Source: Atherix ibis (Eukaryota; Arthropoda; Insecta; Diptera; Athericidae). From it: 64,000 nt of DNA. Positions 1 to 12,488 of this stretch are shown piece by piece; positions within the stretch are counted from its first letter, which is position 1; the number at the start of each line of letters is the position of its first letter. The stretch lies in contig OY282609.1 in assembly GCA_958298945.1 (NCBI GenBank), positions 34,879,212-34,943,211 on the forward strand, given 5' to 3'. The notes beneath the pieces were generated by a model. It was not told the DNA's origin. It was given only the letters and a program-made list of their open reading frames with translations, and ran no database searches. A program made the translations under genes and the position numbers.

Positions 1-1604
1 ACAAATTAAAATAATTAAATTCTATGACATAGCGGTGTATGAATTTTAATTCCATCAAATTTATTTTTCTGTATACCCAAACTTGGAAGAAGATTGGTAG
101 ATACACGTACATACAAACGTGGAGCAATTTTGAGTTGTTTGCAACCCCCTTGTGCGTATTTATACCCTTCTCTAAAAATGATGTTATTTTTGTTTCTATT
201 TTTATAATTTTATGTTAATTGCGAAAAAAAAAATTTTATATTGTATAATTTTAATCTTATTATGGACTGGAATTTTATATTCAAAAATAAACTTTTCCGA
301 ATGTTTAATTGAAAAATTACTATATATTTATATTTTGTATAAAAAAGCATTGAGAAAAATATAATTTCAATGTAAACGCATTAAATGCATAAATAAAAAG
401 TAGAACTTTGAATGCAAAAAAAATTATTTTAACGAAGTTTTAGTAGAGTACTTTTGGTTCAGGTAAGTTGAGATTTGTGTATCAAACTTCAAGGCTACAG
501 GTAGACTTTTTTAATAATTTCCATAATAATACGGAAATAAATAGTAAGGATTTTTATTTAAAATGTTCACAAATATTTACACAATTCCTCAAACAAAAGT
601 GTTGAAATCAAACATCCTAAAAATATTCAAAAAGGTGGCCTGTTTTTACCAGAAATTTACATTATATCGAACCATGTTAACATTGCAATGATAGTTTGCA
701 AATTTTGGTAGATCCAAGTACTAATATTTAAAAAAATTAGAATTGAGTTCCGCTAGTCTCAATACTATTAAAACAATTTTTACTTTATCACAAGGTAGCC
801 ATTTTAACGTTTTTCTGATATTTGATTCTGTTGTGAAATTCTACATTCCATAATATTATTTTCTTAACCTATTCTAATTTTTTTCAGAAACAAACAGTTT
901 GGAATTGTTGTACCAAAATCATATCATGAAATGATAAAAAAATTGTTCTTTAAATACTTTTTAAAGATTTATATATACTCACTAAATAATTGATGTTACC
1001 TTTTAGGTTTGTACGTTTTGTTCGAGAAGTGGCTATGTCCCATTATAAGAACTTGTGCAAAAACTTTCTTCAACTTTTCTTTCTATAAACACATCTCCTC
1101 AACTTGAGCGTAACTGGTCAAGCAGTCTACTGAAATAAACCGTTTTTCAATGGGAGGAGTAATATATTTTTGTATGACCATATTTGTAATGTCAAAATCG
1201 CATGGCTATATTTAAAATGTCAAAATTATTTGCAACTGACAGTTGTATTTAATAATATTTGCAATTTATTCTTGGAAAGATATACGCCTCAAGACCGCTA
1301 CAAAGTTATCTAATTTTTTTAATTAAAATAATCGTTATTTTTTTGAAGCTTAGCGTGTACTTCTTCCAAATTATCGTTGCCATAATCTGCTTAGTATTGA
1401 ACTCTATCCTTTTTTAAACAATGTTCGCGTGCTAGTAAAATGACGATCAGGTAGAAGTGCCGAGAATATTGCCGCCGTTCAGGTATTGACGAGGACCTAA
1501 ACTAATATATTTGAAGGCGTTCATAAAATACGTCGCAATAACATGTCGTATTTTATGGTTTAATTTAAATTTATATACTTAAAAAATAATTAGAAAAAGA
1601 AAAA
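1..1604. other. AT-rich stretch without recognised gene
   Basis: Low-complexity, AT-rich sequence with no long open frame and no motif I recognise. It precedes the jockey-like fragment. I see no inverted repeats or tails that would define an element. Confidence 0.5.
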
Positions 1605-3160
1605 GTTGAAGTATTTGCTAAAATTTTTTTGTGTTTTTAATACTTTTGCTCCACATGATGACATAGAAGATAAATCGCATACTAACAAAATTATCGAAGA
1701 ACTAATGTAACCAGTCCATATGAGTCTTCCTCTCAGAAATTTTAGGTCCTCGGAAATTAAATCTATTATTATGCACCTTCCCAGTAAAAAACCTCCTCTT
1801 TATGATCTAATAATAGCCGCTATTCCGAAGAAAATTTCCCGAAAAGATTTAGTTTTAATTACATACATTTTCAATGATATACTGAACAACCTATTTTCCT
1901 TTACTCTGGAAAATTACTGTCATTAAAATAATATCTAAACTAAATAAACCCGTTAATTCTCCTTTTTCATATCAGCCTCTTATCAATCCTTGGTAAGATT
2001 TTTTGAAAAACTCCTATTAAAACGACTTTACCTCGTTAATGAAAAAATTATTCCTGATCACCATTTGGCTTCCGATCTGAGCACCCCATAATTCAGCAAT
2101 GTCATCACGTTTTTTATCATATTGCGTCCTATCTTGAGAAGAAGAATATTACCCAGGAGTATTTTTAGATATCTCCCAAGCTGTTGATCGTGTGTGGCAT
2201 CCTAGACTCCTCTGGAAACTCAAAAGAGATCTTCCTTCAACACACTACCTTAACATAAATTCATATCTCTTCCAACGTCATTTCCAAGTTCCAATTAACT
2301 CAGAATGCTCGGAAATATATCCTATTCTAGCCGGAGTCCCACAAGGTAGTATCTTTGGTCCCATTTTATGTAATATTTATACCCATGATATCCCATCTGA
2401 TCCGTATATTATCATTGATACTTATGCAGAAGATACGGCCATATTTACTACCAATACAAATCCTCAAATAGCTTCCCACAATTTACAGTTCTATACCATA
2501 TACACAACCTTCAATGCTGGTTTAAGGGATGTAGAGTGAACGTAAATGAACAGAAGAGTGCTCACATTACTTTCACACTTTGTCAAGGAAAACCTTAATA
2601 GCAACATGATTCCACAATATGATAAAGTACGTTATTTGGCACTTTACCTGAACAAAAGATTAACATAGAACCCACAGACTAGACTAAAAAGAATTGAAGC
2701 TAACAGACATTACCTACAACTTCTTAGACTACTGGACAAACGCTCGAAGCTAACAACCAAAACTAAACTTCTATTCTACAATACAAATTAGAAAACCTAT
2801 TTGGACATATGAAATTGAATTTTGTGGTTCAACGAAACGTTCCAATTTATATCGCGTCCAGGCCTTACAATCCAAGATCCTCCATAAAATTTTTGATGCC
2901 CCTTTTTATGTTCGTAACACTGTAATACATCGTGACCTAAATGTTCCCTTTGTTCAGGACCTGTGCATTTCCCGATATCAAAAATTTCAGTCCCGTTAAC
3001 CCTATCATCATAATCCACTTGTGAGAGAATTGTCTTGTACAGCCCTCCCCGGAAACACTCATCGGAGACTTAAGAGACAATGGCCTAGAGATTTTCTAGA
3101 GGAATCTAACTTCCATTAGTGGGAGAAATGCCGATGGGTGTTTACTCCCACTTCATGATG
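1605..3160 (+). pseudogene. jockey-like LINE, reverse transcriptase remnant
   Basis: Decayed non-LTR retrotransposon on the plus strand. The reading resumes in several frames. About 1720-1926 holds the region before the RT fingers (SEIKSIIMHLPSKKPPLYDL, where jockey elements usually have KKAPGYDLI). 2192-2539 holds the RT palm: VWHPRLLWKL, then the GVPQGSIFGPILCNIYT block and a YAEDTAIF motif in place of the usual FADDTAI, so one catalytic aspartate has become glutamate. 2780-3130 holds the C-terminal part (APFYVRNTVIHRDLNVPFV). Stops and frameshifts separate these blocks, so no enzyme can be made. Endonuclease, ORF1 and poly(A) tail are not visible. Sister fragments lie at 21864-24030 and 56700-57190. 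Confidence 0.8.
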
Positions 3161-3244
3161 CACAAGATTGTTAATTAAAATGTTATGTTAATCTGCTTAT
3201 TGCAATACAATCGTAGTTGCAAGCTGATTTTGCTCTGGAATAAC

Positions 3245-3520
3245 TTAAAATTGTGTACTGATTATTCCAAGAAACCTTTACATTCCAAAAAAAGTGACCG
3301 TATGGAACAATGTCATCACTGGTCTTTATTTTTTTTTTAAATTGATTACTGTCAATGGTTAATGCTACAGATCGATGACAATAAACTTTTTATGGCCTGA
3401 ATTGGAAGACATTGACTTAGCGAATATTTGGTTTGAACAAGACGGCACTGCATACCACACAGCTCATGCATCAACCGATTTATCGTGAAGGAAATGTGGC
3501 GGTATATATTTTTTAAATAA
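3245..3520 (+). pseudogene. Tc1/mariner (DD41D, rosa-like) transposase fragment
   Basis: Partial transposase on the plus strand. Readable pieces include RNLYIPKKVTVW, LWPELEDIDLANIWFEQDGT and YHTAHASTDL. They match the region around the second catalytic Asp (WFQQDGATCHTA) of the same lineage seen at 6220-7186 and 8687-9269. Here that Asp is kept, but the third catalytic block is missing and there are frameshifts. I see no inverted repeats. It is a relic. Confidence 0.6.
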
Positions 3521-3717
3521 TTAATTTATTTGGAAAATTTAAATTTATAAAAAATCATGCATACAATATTTTGTAAAAGAATTTATTTCAGTTCCTTAGT
3601 TTTTTTTAATCATTTTTTTATGATTTTTTAAAAGTGAATCAACCCAGAAAAGTATTCTGTAAGACTAAAAATCAAATTCAAAAATATCCTAATTAAATTA
3701 TAAAAATATCTAATCAC

Positions 3718-3901
3718 CATGCTTATCTTTGTCAAAAATACTTGAGCCACCATGGCTGCCATTCAGCTGATGTATTGACTGTTGATGTGTTTGCTGTTGG
3801 AGTCGTCCACCAAAAGTTGGCTCAAGAATTGTGAGAATTTGGCAGGCAATCAATATTGCCACATTATTATGGGATTTCAATTTTAATGCTGGGAATTGCA
3901 T
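3718..3901 (-). CDS. possible first coding exon of a secreted host protein
   Basis: Open minus-strand frame starting at ATG 3901. The peptide begins MQFPALKLKSHNNVAILIAC and runs into a hydrophobic stretch ending near EPTFGGRL, which reads like a signal peptide. A Gln/His-rich stretch follows (LQQQTHQQSIHQLNGSHGG) and then SSIFDKDKH. The frame meets a splice-donor-like GTGATT directly after 3718 (CATG before GTGATT on the minus strand) and would stop two codons later if unspliced. Codon use is mixed and unlike the surrounding AT-rich DNA, and the peptide resembles none of the transposons in the window. The base at -3 of the ATG is T, so the start context is weak. I do not recognise the family. 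A chance open frame cannot be excluded. Confidence 0.35.
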
Positions 3902-4334
3902 ATAAGTAATTTTTATCCTGTTTTTTCTTTATAATTTTTTTATTATTATTTTAATTATTTTTTCTATTTTAATTATAATTTTTTCTTATATTATTTATTC
4001 TTTTATAAGTAATGAATATTGGATACCATCAATTTTTATAGCACACCATTCGTAGGACTTTATAGCATTTTTTTTAATTGTAATAGAATTGATATTTTCA
4101 AAGGAGGTATTTAATGATTTCTAATTATGTTGACGGCGGGATCATGATCGATCAATATTCAGTCTGCTTTCAAATTTCTATTTTTAAATCTATTATTTTC
4201 TATTGCATTTTATAAGCGGAGTACAAAATGAGGTGTTTTTTTTTCATCAACTACCATAAAACGACGATGCATTATTTCAACTTTGTATGAAATACACCAG
4301 CCCATCTGATGCAGCACTTCTAGTCATCTGCTGA

Positions 4335-4545
4335 TGATGGTTAGATGTATTTGGAAGATATTGATTTAACGACTATGTGAGTTTAAGAAGACGGCGCTAC
4401 GTGCCACACAGCCTAGGCTATAATCGATTTATTGCGAAAAAAGTTTTTCGCGTCAATAATTTCATGAAAAAAATATGTGCAATGACCTCCAAGAAGTTGT
4501 TATTTTATGGACTTCGTCCATAAACCAAAAATCACTAATGCATTA
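4335..4545 (+). pseudogene. Tc1/mariner (DD41D, rosa-like) transposase fragment
   Basis: A second small plus-strand relic of the same lineage as 3245-3520. LEDIDLTTM, EDGATCHTA and IIDLLRKKFF can be read, followed by a frame-shifted PPRSC block. The second catalytic Asp (EDGATCHTA) is present and the third is lost. The preceding 4140-4330 bases are probably more of the element but too decayed to assign. Confidence 0.5.
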
Positions 4546-6219
4546 AAATTTAATAATGAACACCAAATACATGAAAAAAGGCCGGATTTATATCACAAGG
4601 TGGTCTAAAAGTGGAACAATCTTATTCGCTTCTTGAAACGGAGCGGATGTGTGTATTATTAATTGCATCAATTACACTTCAAAATGAATAAGAAAGTTTT
4701 TTTTGCCATATTTATTGTTTGTTTTATTTGAAAAAAAAAATTTTTTTACTAATATTAAAAAACGCTGTATTAAATTTCTTATTTTTGGATGCCTTGTTAC
4801 TATATATTTTGTAGTTGTTTTACTCTGTAATTTAAAAAAAAAATATACACGGTAATTTTGCAAAAATATTAAGTTGTGTTTAATTATTAGCTAGGATTTT
4901 ATTCATTATTCTATAAATTTTCAATACATAGGACAAAGTGCTCATATCACTATTTTTTCAATATTTCTTTAATTATCAACTATGTGTGAACGAAATGACA
5001 GTAAATGCTACGAGTATCTCAAAATAATGCTCCCTAAATCAAGCCATTTCTAGCTTAAATTACTAAAAAATATCATTTTTAAGAACTGGTATATTACTAT
5101 TTTGAGGCCAAATTACACTAAAGTCTCCAATATTTTATGACCGTTTTGGAGTTACAAAATAAACCAATGGTTTCGAAATTACTTTTCATAAAGTTATGAA
5201 CGCAAGACCAAAAATGTTTATTTCAAATTTTCCAATTTCCATACATACTTATATGCATATACAATAATATAGAAAATTATTTTTAATTACTTTAGAGACC
5301 TCTTAAAGTCATTTCACAATTTTTTTTAAAGCTCATAGTTGTAAGCAAAACTTTATCTGCATTCTCCCAAAAAAAAAAAAAATATAAAAAGATTGAAAAA
5401 AAATATATTCTGTCAAAATCTCTGAATTATATGAATTTTCCCTATAACATTTTTCCTTACATCGAGGAAATGATCACCATCAAAATAACTCAATCAATTT
5501 CATCCGTCCGCATAATTAATTTTCCATCAAATACTTCCATTAGTTTATCCTATCTAACGGTTTCATGCTAGTTGGTGATGGCATTTGCTGAAAAAATTAT
5601 TACCATCCTCCCTCTTGTTGATAAACTTGGAAGTGGTTGTACCACTGCCATTTCAACCATCAATCCCGGGTAATTTTTACAAATTCTATGAGCGGAAAAA
5701 TTGCAATTCCATCTACAAAACCATTTGGGTATTGCTAGAATAATATCACTTCCACTATAGTAAAAGAATGTATGGATAAAAGTACAAAAAAAAATATTGA
5801 AATTTTTTAAAAGGAACGAATCGAAACTGAACTTTGATAGCAGACAAGTTTGCATTTTGCTGCATTCGCCAGTCAGTTCGGAAGTGCCCATGGTACTGAT
5901 TTGAACTACTGGACCAATATGTGAACGCTGAAAAATGTCTCCAACTACTATTTCGATTCGCCATATCTTCCTTCTATCCACTTAAATTTATAACACATTT
6001 TTTAATATGAATGTTACTAGTTAAATTTGCATGAGTTTTTATGTTTGTAAATAATTTTTTTTATTAACGAAAATCGGGGCTGGGATGACCAGGATTTGTT
6101 TACAATTAATTTGAAAAATTTTCAATCAAGAGAGAATTATTCTTATGTCAAAATATTGTAGTTTCATTAACCATCTTAATATTTGTCTTATAAATATAAA
6201 ATTTACACGAATATAAGTA
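4546..6219. other. AT-rich stretch, one unassigned minus-strand open frame
   Basis: Mostly AT-rich. A 137-codon minus-strand frame (5568-5981) includes MDRRKIWRIEIVVGDIFQRS and a Cys-containing tail (FCRWNCNFSAHRICKNYPG). It carries a T-rich, intron-like middle section. I recognise no family and list it as unexplained, not as a gene. Confidence 0.4.
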
Positions 6220-7186
6220 CAGGGTGTGTTTTATGTTCCAGGTTAAAGTTTTTTTTTAATAACTTTTAAAACTAAATATAATTTTGTAATTTATATTTTA
6301 TTGATTTATTATATGGTCTTCAGCTTCAGCATTATGCATAAAACATGATGTCGGTTAAATCAAGGCAAGCTCTTTTAAGCACATTTTCATAAAATTTTCG
6401 CAGACTTTTCAGAAATTTCATTTTGAATGTTATCCTGAAGCATCGAGGCTGTGGTTGGTCTATTAGTGAATAACTTTCCTTTTAAGAACTCCCATACGAA
6501 GAAATCAGAAGGGTTCAGTCAGGTGATCGTGAGGGCCAGTTGTGATCACCCATTTTGTGTGAGGTGGTACCGCCTTGTTGGAACCACATACCCTGCAGTC
6601 CTAATTGATCCAATTCGAGCGAAAGAAAGGTTTTTAACATATTCCGATAGTGATTACCAGTAACTGTTACAGTATTGCCTCCAGCATCATCAAAGAAATA
6701 TGGCCCAATAATGCCGCCTACTCAAATGCCGCACCATACAGTTACTCTGTGAGGTTGTAGTGGTCTTTGGTATATCAGTTGAGGGTTTCCAGCGCCCCAA
6801 TAGAGACTAATATGTTTATCAACTAAGCCAGCCAAGTCGAAGTGTTTTTTGTCGGTCATAACAATTTTTTGACAAAAATGGTGGTCGTCCATTCTCCCTG
6901 TCATTCTTGGTCATTTGTCAGTAGCTGTTTTATCAATTTCATTTTATACGGCTAAAAAAGCAAACTTTTTTTTAAGAATTTTTAACAAACATGATTGAAA
7001 TATTCCCAATGCTTCTGGATGGCGTCGATGAGAGGTACCCGGATATTCAATAACACTCTGCCTCACTGCATCAATCTTCCCAGGTCTACAAGGGTTTAAT
7101 TATCGCGCAGTCTTTATTTTATCTCTGAATGTATGCATATTTTCAAAAGCATTAATTATACGCTGAATGGTTGACTTACTTGGCAT
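6220..7186 (-). mobile_element. Tc1/mariner (DD41D, rosa-like) element, decayed
   Basis: Minus-strand transposase remnant running from an ATG at 7186 (MPSKSTIQRII, helix-turn-helix part with ENMHTF) through GTSHRRHPEALGIFQ to KIVMTDKKHFDLAGLVDKH and QPHRVTVWCGI (6722-6904). GGIIGPYFFDDAGGNTVTV then follows and NWPSRSPDLT (about 6505-6540), each in shifted frames. The block around the second catalytic Asp is degraded to WFQQGGT. The left end at 6220 begins CAGGGTGTGTTTTATG after a TA, resembling the inverted repeat of the 8687-9269 element (CAGGGTGGACC). I could not find a matching right end between 7200 and 7600, so the 5' limit is open. It cannot encode an active enzyme. Confidence 0.65.
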
Positions 7187-8686
7187 ATTATTTACTTAAT
7201 TATTTAAATAAAATGTTTTAATAATTTTAATTATTTGTTGCTACATTAGATGCTCTATAATAAATTGTTATCGACCATTGTTTACGACTGTTAAATGCCA
7301 ATAAACAATTGTTGTCGAAAGGAAAATGTCGTCTAAACAAAATTGACTTAGAATATAAAAAGCTTTCTTTACTATAGACTTCCATATTTAAAATAAATTT
7401 GGTTATTTTCGAAGAAACAGTCTGAGTTGTATTAGTTATTATTTTTCAATATATAATTTAAGAATATGATAAAAAGATTATATGCACTTACATCATAACT
7501 CAAAAAAAATCGATCCCAAAATGAATACAAGAGAGAGGCTATAAAAAACACCAAACTTGACACAAGGATTCAACAGCTAATGGAGATTTTTATGAACTAA
7601 AGTATACTATCACCGTATATCATCTATAAGAGTTTCTATGCTCTCCTATTAGGCATGATAGTTGAATTCTCCCAAAAAATTATTGGCCCATCATAGCGAG
7701 GCTTTAAATTTTACAAGAAAATGATGTCAAAGCAAAGTAGCATCAACAAAAGATGGTAGCATCATCGGTGTCAAGGACAAAACCATTTAGTACTAGTCAG
7801 AAACAGGTAGGAGATTAAACCTTTGAAAGAGTTAAATAATTTTCCTATGCGGGATAAAGAGTTGCAGTCAATAACAACATAGAGAAAGAAATCCGCGTAC
7901 GGGTGCAGGTAACCAAAAGAGCCTACTTCAGTCAGTCTAAATTGTTTCGCTCAAAAATTCTGATTATGACATTGAAGCTACTGTTCTACAAGATACTAGT
8001 CTTGCTAATCCTCATAGAAACTAGGGTTCTCAGAAAAAGCCATTACGAAGTCTTATCCGTGTTCGAGACGAGGAGGTCTCAACAAATTTTTTGCCCCAAA
8101 CATGAGCCTATTTAACTGCGACCGTCTGGTTATGGATAAAATTAAACTCAAAAGGATGCAGTGGGCCATGATACTTAATCCGCATAGATGAATAAGATCC
8201 TATCCGGGAAGCCTGTAGGGCATTTATTTATGGTACCTGTATGCAAGGCTAATTCTACTTTCAGTGGAGCAACGACGTTAACCAGTATGCTAAGACCATG
8301 CTGGAAAGCCGCGGTGCAAAGGCGGAACTTTTGGAATACCTTTTATTCAGCACACACCAAATAAAGCTCCGGATTATCGCACTGTTGACGATGATGATAC
8401 TATTACTGAATCGAGATACCTAGTTAGTCAAGATCTGGCTCCATCAGTAAATTGATGTCAACTATAGCAAAAATTAAGGTTTTAGATAAACAAAATAATT
8501 TGTTCGGAACGAAAATACTTTTGGGATTAAACAGATTCATGAGTTTTGTGGTAAATACGAGTATGTCAACAAAATGTTCAGTAGTACTGATCACAGTCAA
8601 TAAATTAAAATTGTTTCGAGTAAATTTTTACTTCATAAAACAACTTAAAATCTGTTTTTATAACTAGAATATTTTGCAAAAAAGTA
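7187..8686. other. unassigned intergenic stretch
   Basis: No recognised coding region. 7500-8450 is less AT-rich than its surroundings and contains short frames (for example 7903-8115), so it may be an old unrecognised repeat, but no motif supports a family. Confidence 0.35.
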
Positions 8687-9269
8687 TAGTGTGGTCCATC
8701 TAGCGGTTCCATTTTGAACTAATATGTATTTGAAGTACTTAAAATTTTTGAGCATGCCATGATAGCGCTCACCATTAACCATAACGGCTTCAAAAGTTGA
8801 AGGGAATGGCATGGACGACATTTGGTTTCAACAGAATGTGGCCACTTGCCACACAGCCAACGTAACAATCCAACTTTTGGGCACTGCTTTTGAAAACCCA
8901 ATAATAAGCCGAAATTCTGAGATCAATTGGCCGCATCGTAGCTGTGATTTGAGCCCGTTGGATTATTTTCTGTGGGGAGCCGTTAAGGATAAATGTTACG
9001 CAAGCCATCTAGAGACAATTAAGGCCTTAAAACACGAAATCAAAGTTGCCATTGAAGAGATATAGGCCCGGACAATCGAAAATGTACTGAAAAATTGGGT
9101 TGAGCGAATGGGGTACTGTAACGCCAGCCGTGGCAGTCATTTAAATGATGTGTTTCATTCCTAAATTTCAAGGTTTAATCTTTTTAATAAAACCGGAAAT
9201 TTCAACAAAAAAATACAGTATTTTTTTTTATTTACTTTTTAAAATGGAACTTCTAAATGGTCCACCCTG
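8687..9269 (+). mobile_element. 583-bp internally deleted DD41D-type element with TIRs
   Basis: A complete non-autonomous DNA transposon. The left end reads TAGTGTGGTCCATCTAG and the right end, read inward, CAGGGTGGACCATTTAG. The first 24 positions align without gaps (18 identical) and continue into ATTTT on both sides. A TA dinucleotide flanks each end (8685-8686 and 9270-9271), the usual Tc1/mariner target duplication. The middle holds only the C-terminal part of a transposase. The family's full elements are longer, so this copy has lost its 5' half and could move only with transposase supplied from elsewhere. Confidence 0.8.
8808..9065 (+). pseudogene. C-terminal transposase fragment inside 8687-9269
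   Basis: An 84-codon frame with DIWFQQNVATCHTANVTI, then INWPHRSCDLSPLDYFLWG and KDKCYASHLETIKALKHEI. It covers the last two catalytic blocks of a Tc1/mariner transposase. The second catalytic Asp is replaced by Asn (WFQQN where relatives have WFQQD) and the neighbouring Gly by Val. The third Asp in SPLDYF is kept. There are 41 residues between the two positions, which fits the DD41D group and not DD34D mariners. The N-terminal DNA-binding domain and first catalytic Asp are absent. Confidence 0.75.
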
Positions 9270-12235
9270 TACAATAAATGAAATAACGGCTTCTATGCTG
9301 GAAAATTTCAAATTAAATTCATATATTAATGAAGAAGTTTTAGCACAATTTAACAACAATTAGTACAAATTATTGAAAATCCCATAAATATTAAATACAA
9401 TCCTTGCAAAAGAAAAAAATAGAAAATTTGATTGTCATATGAGCATTCAAGTATATGAGAAGGAAAATACAACAAGGCAGATTTCAGGAAGGGTTAATAA
9501 AATGCAGCTAGGGAAGAGTATAACATCCGTGAATATTATTGATTTCTCTATTGAATATTTGCATATTGTGGATGGGATTGGATTGTAAGGACCACTCGAT
9601 GAATATGGATTTCTGAATTGGACCAATCAAGTATCAAGTACTCGTCAGTCAACTAACAAGCGAAGTGCTTTCAAATTGACATTTTCGATGTGTACGTATG
9701 CAGTTTCCTTAAAACATTTTAATAGTGCTAACAAAAGTCCATATTATTCATATTCCTTGTTTTGTTCTTAAAAATTGAGTAATTTTATTTAGTGAAAATT
9801 TTTGTTCAGTATTAATTATAAAATGTTTGGAAAAAATTGTATATTTTTTTATCTTGGTGATCATTACCATCATTCTCGGACAATAAATCAATTCATTGAC
9901 AAAAAAGGTTTTCCTCCATTGTGTTGGAACGCGAGATGAAATTACCAAATTGGATCTTTTCTGCTCTCTTTTTCTCGGTTTTCCCACAGGTTTTTGAAAA
10001 AAAAATTTCGAGTTAGCATCTGGCTCTGTATGAACAGAACTTCACTTAAAAGTAGCTAATTCTGAGTTTGTTAATTTATTGCACAAAAAATATATTTCCG
10101 AGTTATTAAAAAATCTGAGAATAAGAAAATACACCTGCACTGCACTATGGTCAAATTAGGGCCAATATACATCTTAACTTTGAATTTACTCTAATTGAAA
10201 TATCGATTTCCAAAACAGTTCAAATTAAAAAATAAATGGAAATTACGAGTACAACAAAATGGAATGGTTTTTTGACTAAATTTATTGGTGCATCATTATT
10301 TTATATATGTTACGTGTATTTTCATTTATTTAGTAAGTTTTGATAACAATTCATTACTTAAATACATATAGAGTTGGACATTCCTGAAATATAATTTAAA
10401 ATGTTCGGATAATTGTGTAACTTTTATTTATGGCAATATCTTCAAATATACTTTTGCCAATGCTAATCCAACAATAACAAATAGAATTAATTTCATTTTC
10501 CATCATATTTTTTATATGCCAATGCCAATCCAACCACACGTCCCTTTACTGACTGCACCAGTTTCTGTTAAAAGACCATCCTAATTGATCGAAACTTCTC
10601 CTTAAGGCTATTTGAATTGGAGGTTTTTGATTTTTTAGCTACTTTGAATTGACGTTCGATGGAGAAAATTTTAGTCCTTCAATTGGTATTTATTAATGCC
10701 AAAATAAAATTATTAACATTGAATACTTTTTATCAACTAACAATCTCCTCCTCATAGAAAAATTAATAAAATCCAAAAGAAGATAGACCACCCCTACCCA
10801 TACAAAAACAAACAAAAAATATAATAAAATTTAAAAACCACCCTAAATCCCTTCCCACTCACGCAATGGCAAAAAATATCCTATCAACATCAACAAAAAA
10901 AAAAAAACTAAAAAAGTTCTGGCCCTCACGATCACCAGACTAAAAAAACACAAAACCAATCAAAATCAATCAATTTTCTATAATTTTGCAATCGAAGCAA
11001 AAAAACAGGAGTCCAGTTTTCAGAAGATGTCATTTTCATGACTATTCAAATGTTGTGATTCCATGAAAAGTTCCGAAAATGCAAACATTTCACAGGTTTT
11101 TGGTCAAAAATTGTATTAAGTTACGCCTATTGGTATACTACCAGTAAGCCCTGATTAACTATGATTTGTTTGTTGCGCCTAATTGCCTACTAGCAGTTTT
11201 TTCTTTACTCGATGAATAAAATTTTATTTTTAGTTCTGAGAAGAACCGTTTCTTTTTTGGGTAAAGTTTTTCGGTATCTTTCAACCAAAGATTTGATGAG
11301 CTTACAATTTTGTTCGGCAGCTCGACCCAGATTCGGACTCAAGTTCTGTACATTTTTCACTGCTAGAAGTTTTTCCAATTTCTATGTCACTTGCGGAATT
11401 TTTTTTGGTGGAATTTTCTCTACGATGAGTAAAATTGTCAAAAAACTTCAGTATGAGAAAATAGGCTCAAGTTCCAACAAATAAAGTTGTCATTATAACA
11501 TATTGAATATGAGCCTACAATTTTGCTAATAAGCCAGAGTTTACCTATCGGTCATCATCTTTTTGATCAAAAAGTTACAGTCCAGAATTGCAACATTACA
11601 AACTATGTCCACATTCTAAAATTACATTTTGGTACTATACTGATGTGGATTCTAGCTTTTCATAACTTCAGTGTAGTTGAAGATCGTTTCATCCAACTTA
11701 TTTCATTACCGCTTTTTTTTAAATCTGTTTGTATAATTTATAAGTCATTGGTTACAATCACCGATTAATAATATCAATTAAAATTTTTTAATAAACAGTC
11801 TTATAACATTCCGATCGTTTTATTATTTTCTTGTTCATTCGATATAATTCATTTTATAAACGCATAGCCTACCACGAACTTTTTACGACGTTTACTATGT
11901 CGCTACATGGTTAACAATCATATTTAGAATATTAGGAAAAAAACGTTAGATATTCCATGCTTCAGTAGAATAACTAAGGAGTTCTTAACAATCTCGTGGA
12001 AGATTTGTGTCCGCTCCTAGATCAGTATCATTTCCAGATAGTTCTTTTACAAAAAACGAAGTTACCCCATTCCTACAATTATTCCTTTTACCAAAAACAC
12101 AAATGAATATCCTTCAATAAAGAAAATATCATCAGAAGAGGTGGGGTGGGTTATCTCATTCACCTATACTTTCCTTATCAAGATTCCAATTTCAACTTAT
12201 ATTCTGGCTATTATATAAGCAATGTAGCCAATATA
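9270..12235. other. AT-rich stretch with a tiny DD41D relic
   Basis: No gene recognised. At 10918-10945 the plus strand reads FWPSRSPD, the conserved block before the third catalytic Asp of the DD41D-type elements, so a few bases of an old copy survive. 11212-11484 is open for 90 codons on plus, and its minus-strand complement also reads as a charged peptide. Neither matches a family I know. Confidence 0.4.
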
Positions 12236-12488
12236 CCAGGTGTATAAGCTTCAATCCGAAGGCGTCCGAAAATGGCTTGATGAGTGATCCGAAGACGTCC
12301 GAAAATGGCTTGATGAGCCTCGAAAGAGAAGGAATTTTTTTGGCTTGGTATCCACAAATTGCCCGAGAGATGGAAAAAATGTATAGATAGCGAACGCAAT
12401 TACTTTGAATAAATTTATTTTTGCTCTCTATGAAAAAAACATGTGTTTTTTTAACTAAAAAACAGCGGATTTAAGCTTATACACCTGG
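12236..12488 (+). mobile_element. Mos1-like mariner, 253-bp deletion derivative
   Basis: Short element with inverted ends CCAGGTGTATAAGCTT and its complement, flanked by TA on each side. The same ends bound the longer copies at 24571, 34362 and 44670. The inside is only the last part of the transposase gene (EDVRKWLDE, then a frame-shifted version of the WRGIHKLPERWEK tail), so the 5' end is joined directly to the 3' end. A segment of about 27 bp (GAAGACGTCCGAAAATGGCT and on) is tandemly duplicated at 12258-12317, probably a slippage or repair scar. It encodes nothing and would depend on transposase from elsewhere. Confidence 0.8.

Noticed and set aside
5568..5981. 137-codon minus-strand open frame
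   Set aside because: It contains a T-rich, intron-like middle and no recognised domain; kept only as a note within the surrounding stretch.
8452..8667. 71-codon open frame just left of the DD41D element
   Set aside because: No motif and AT-driven composition; ends before the element without splice-like borders.
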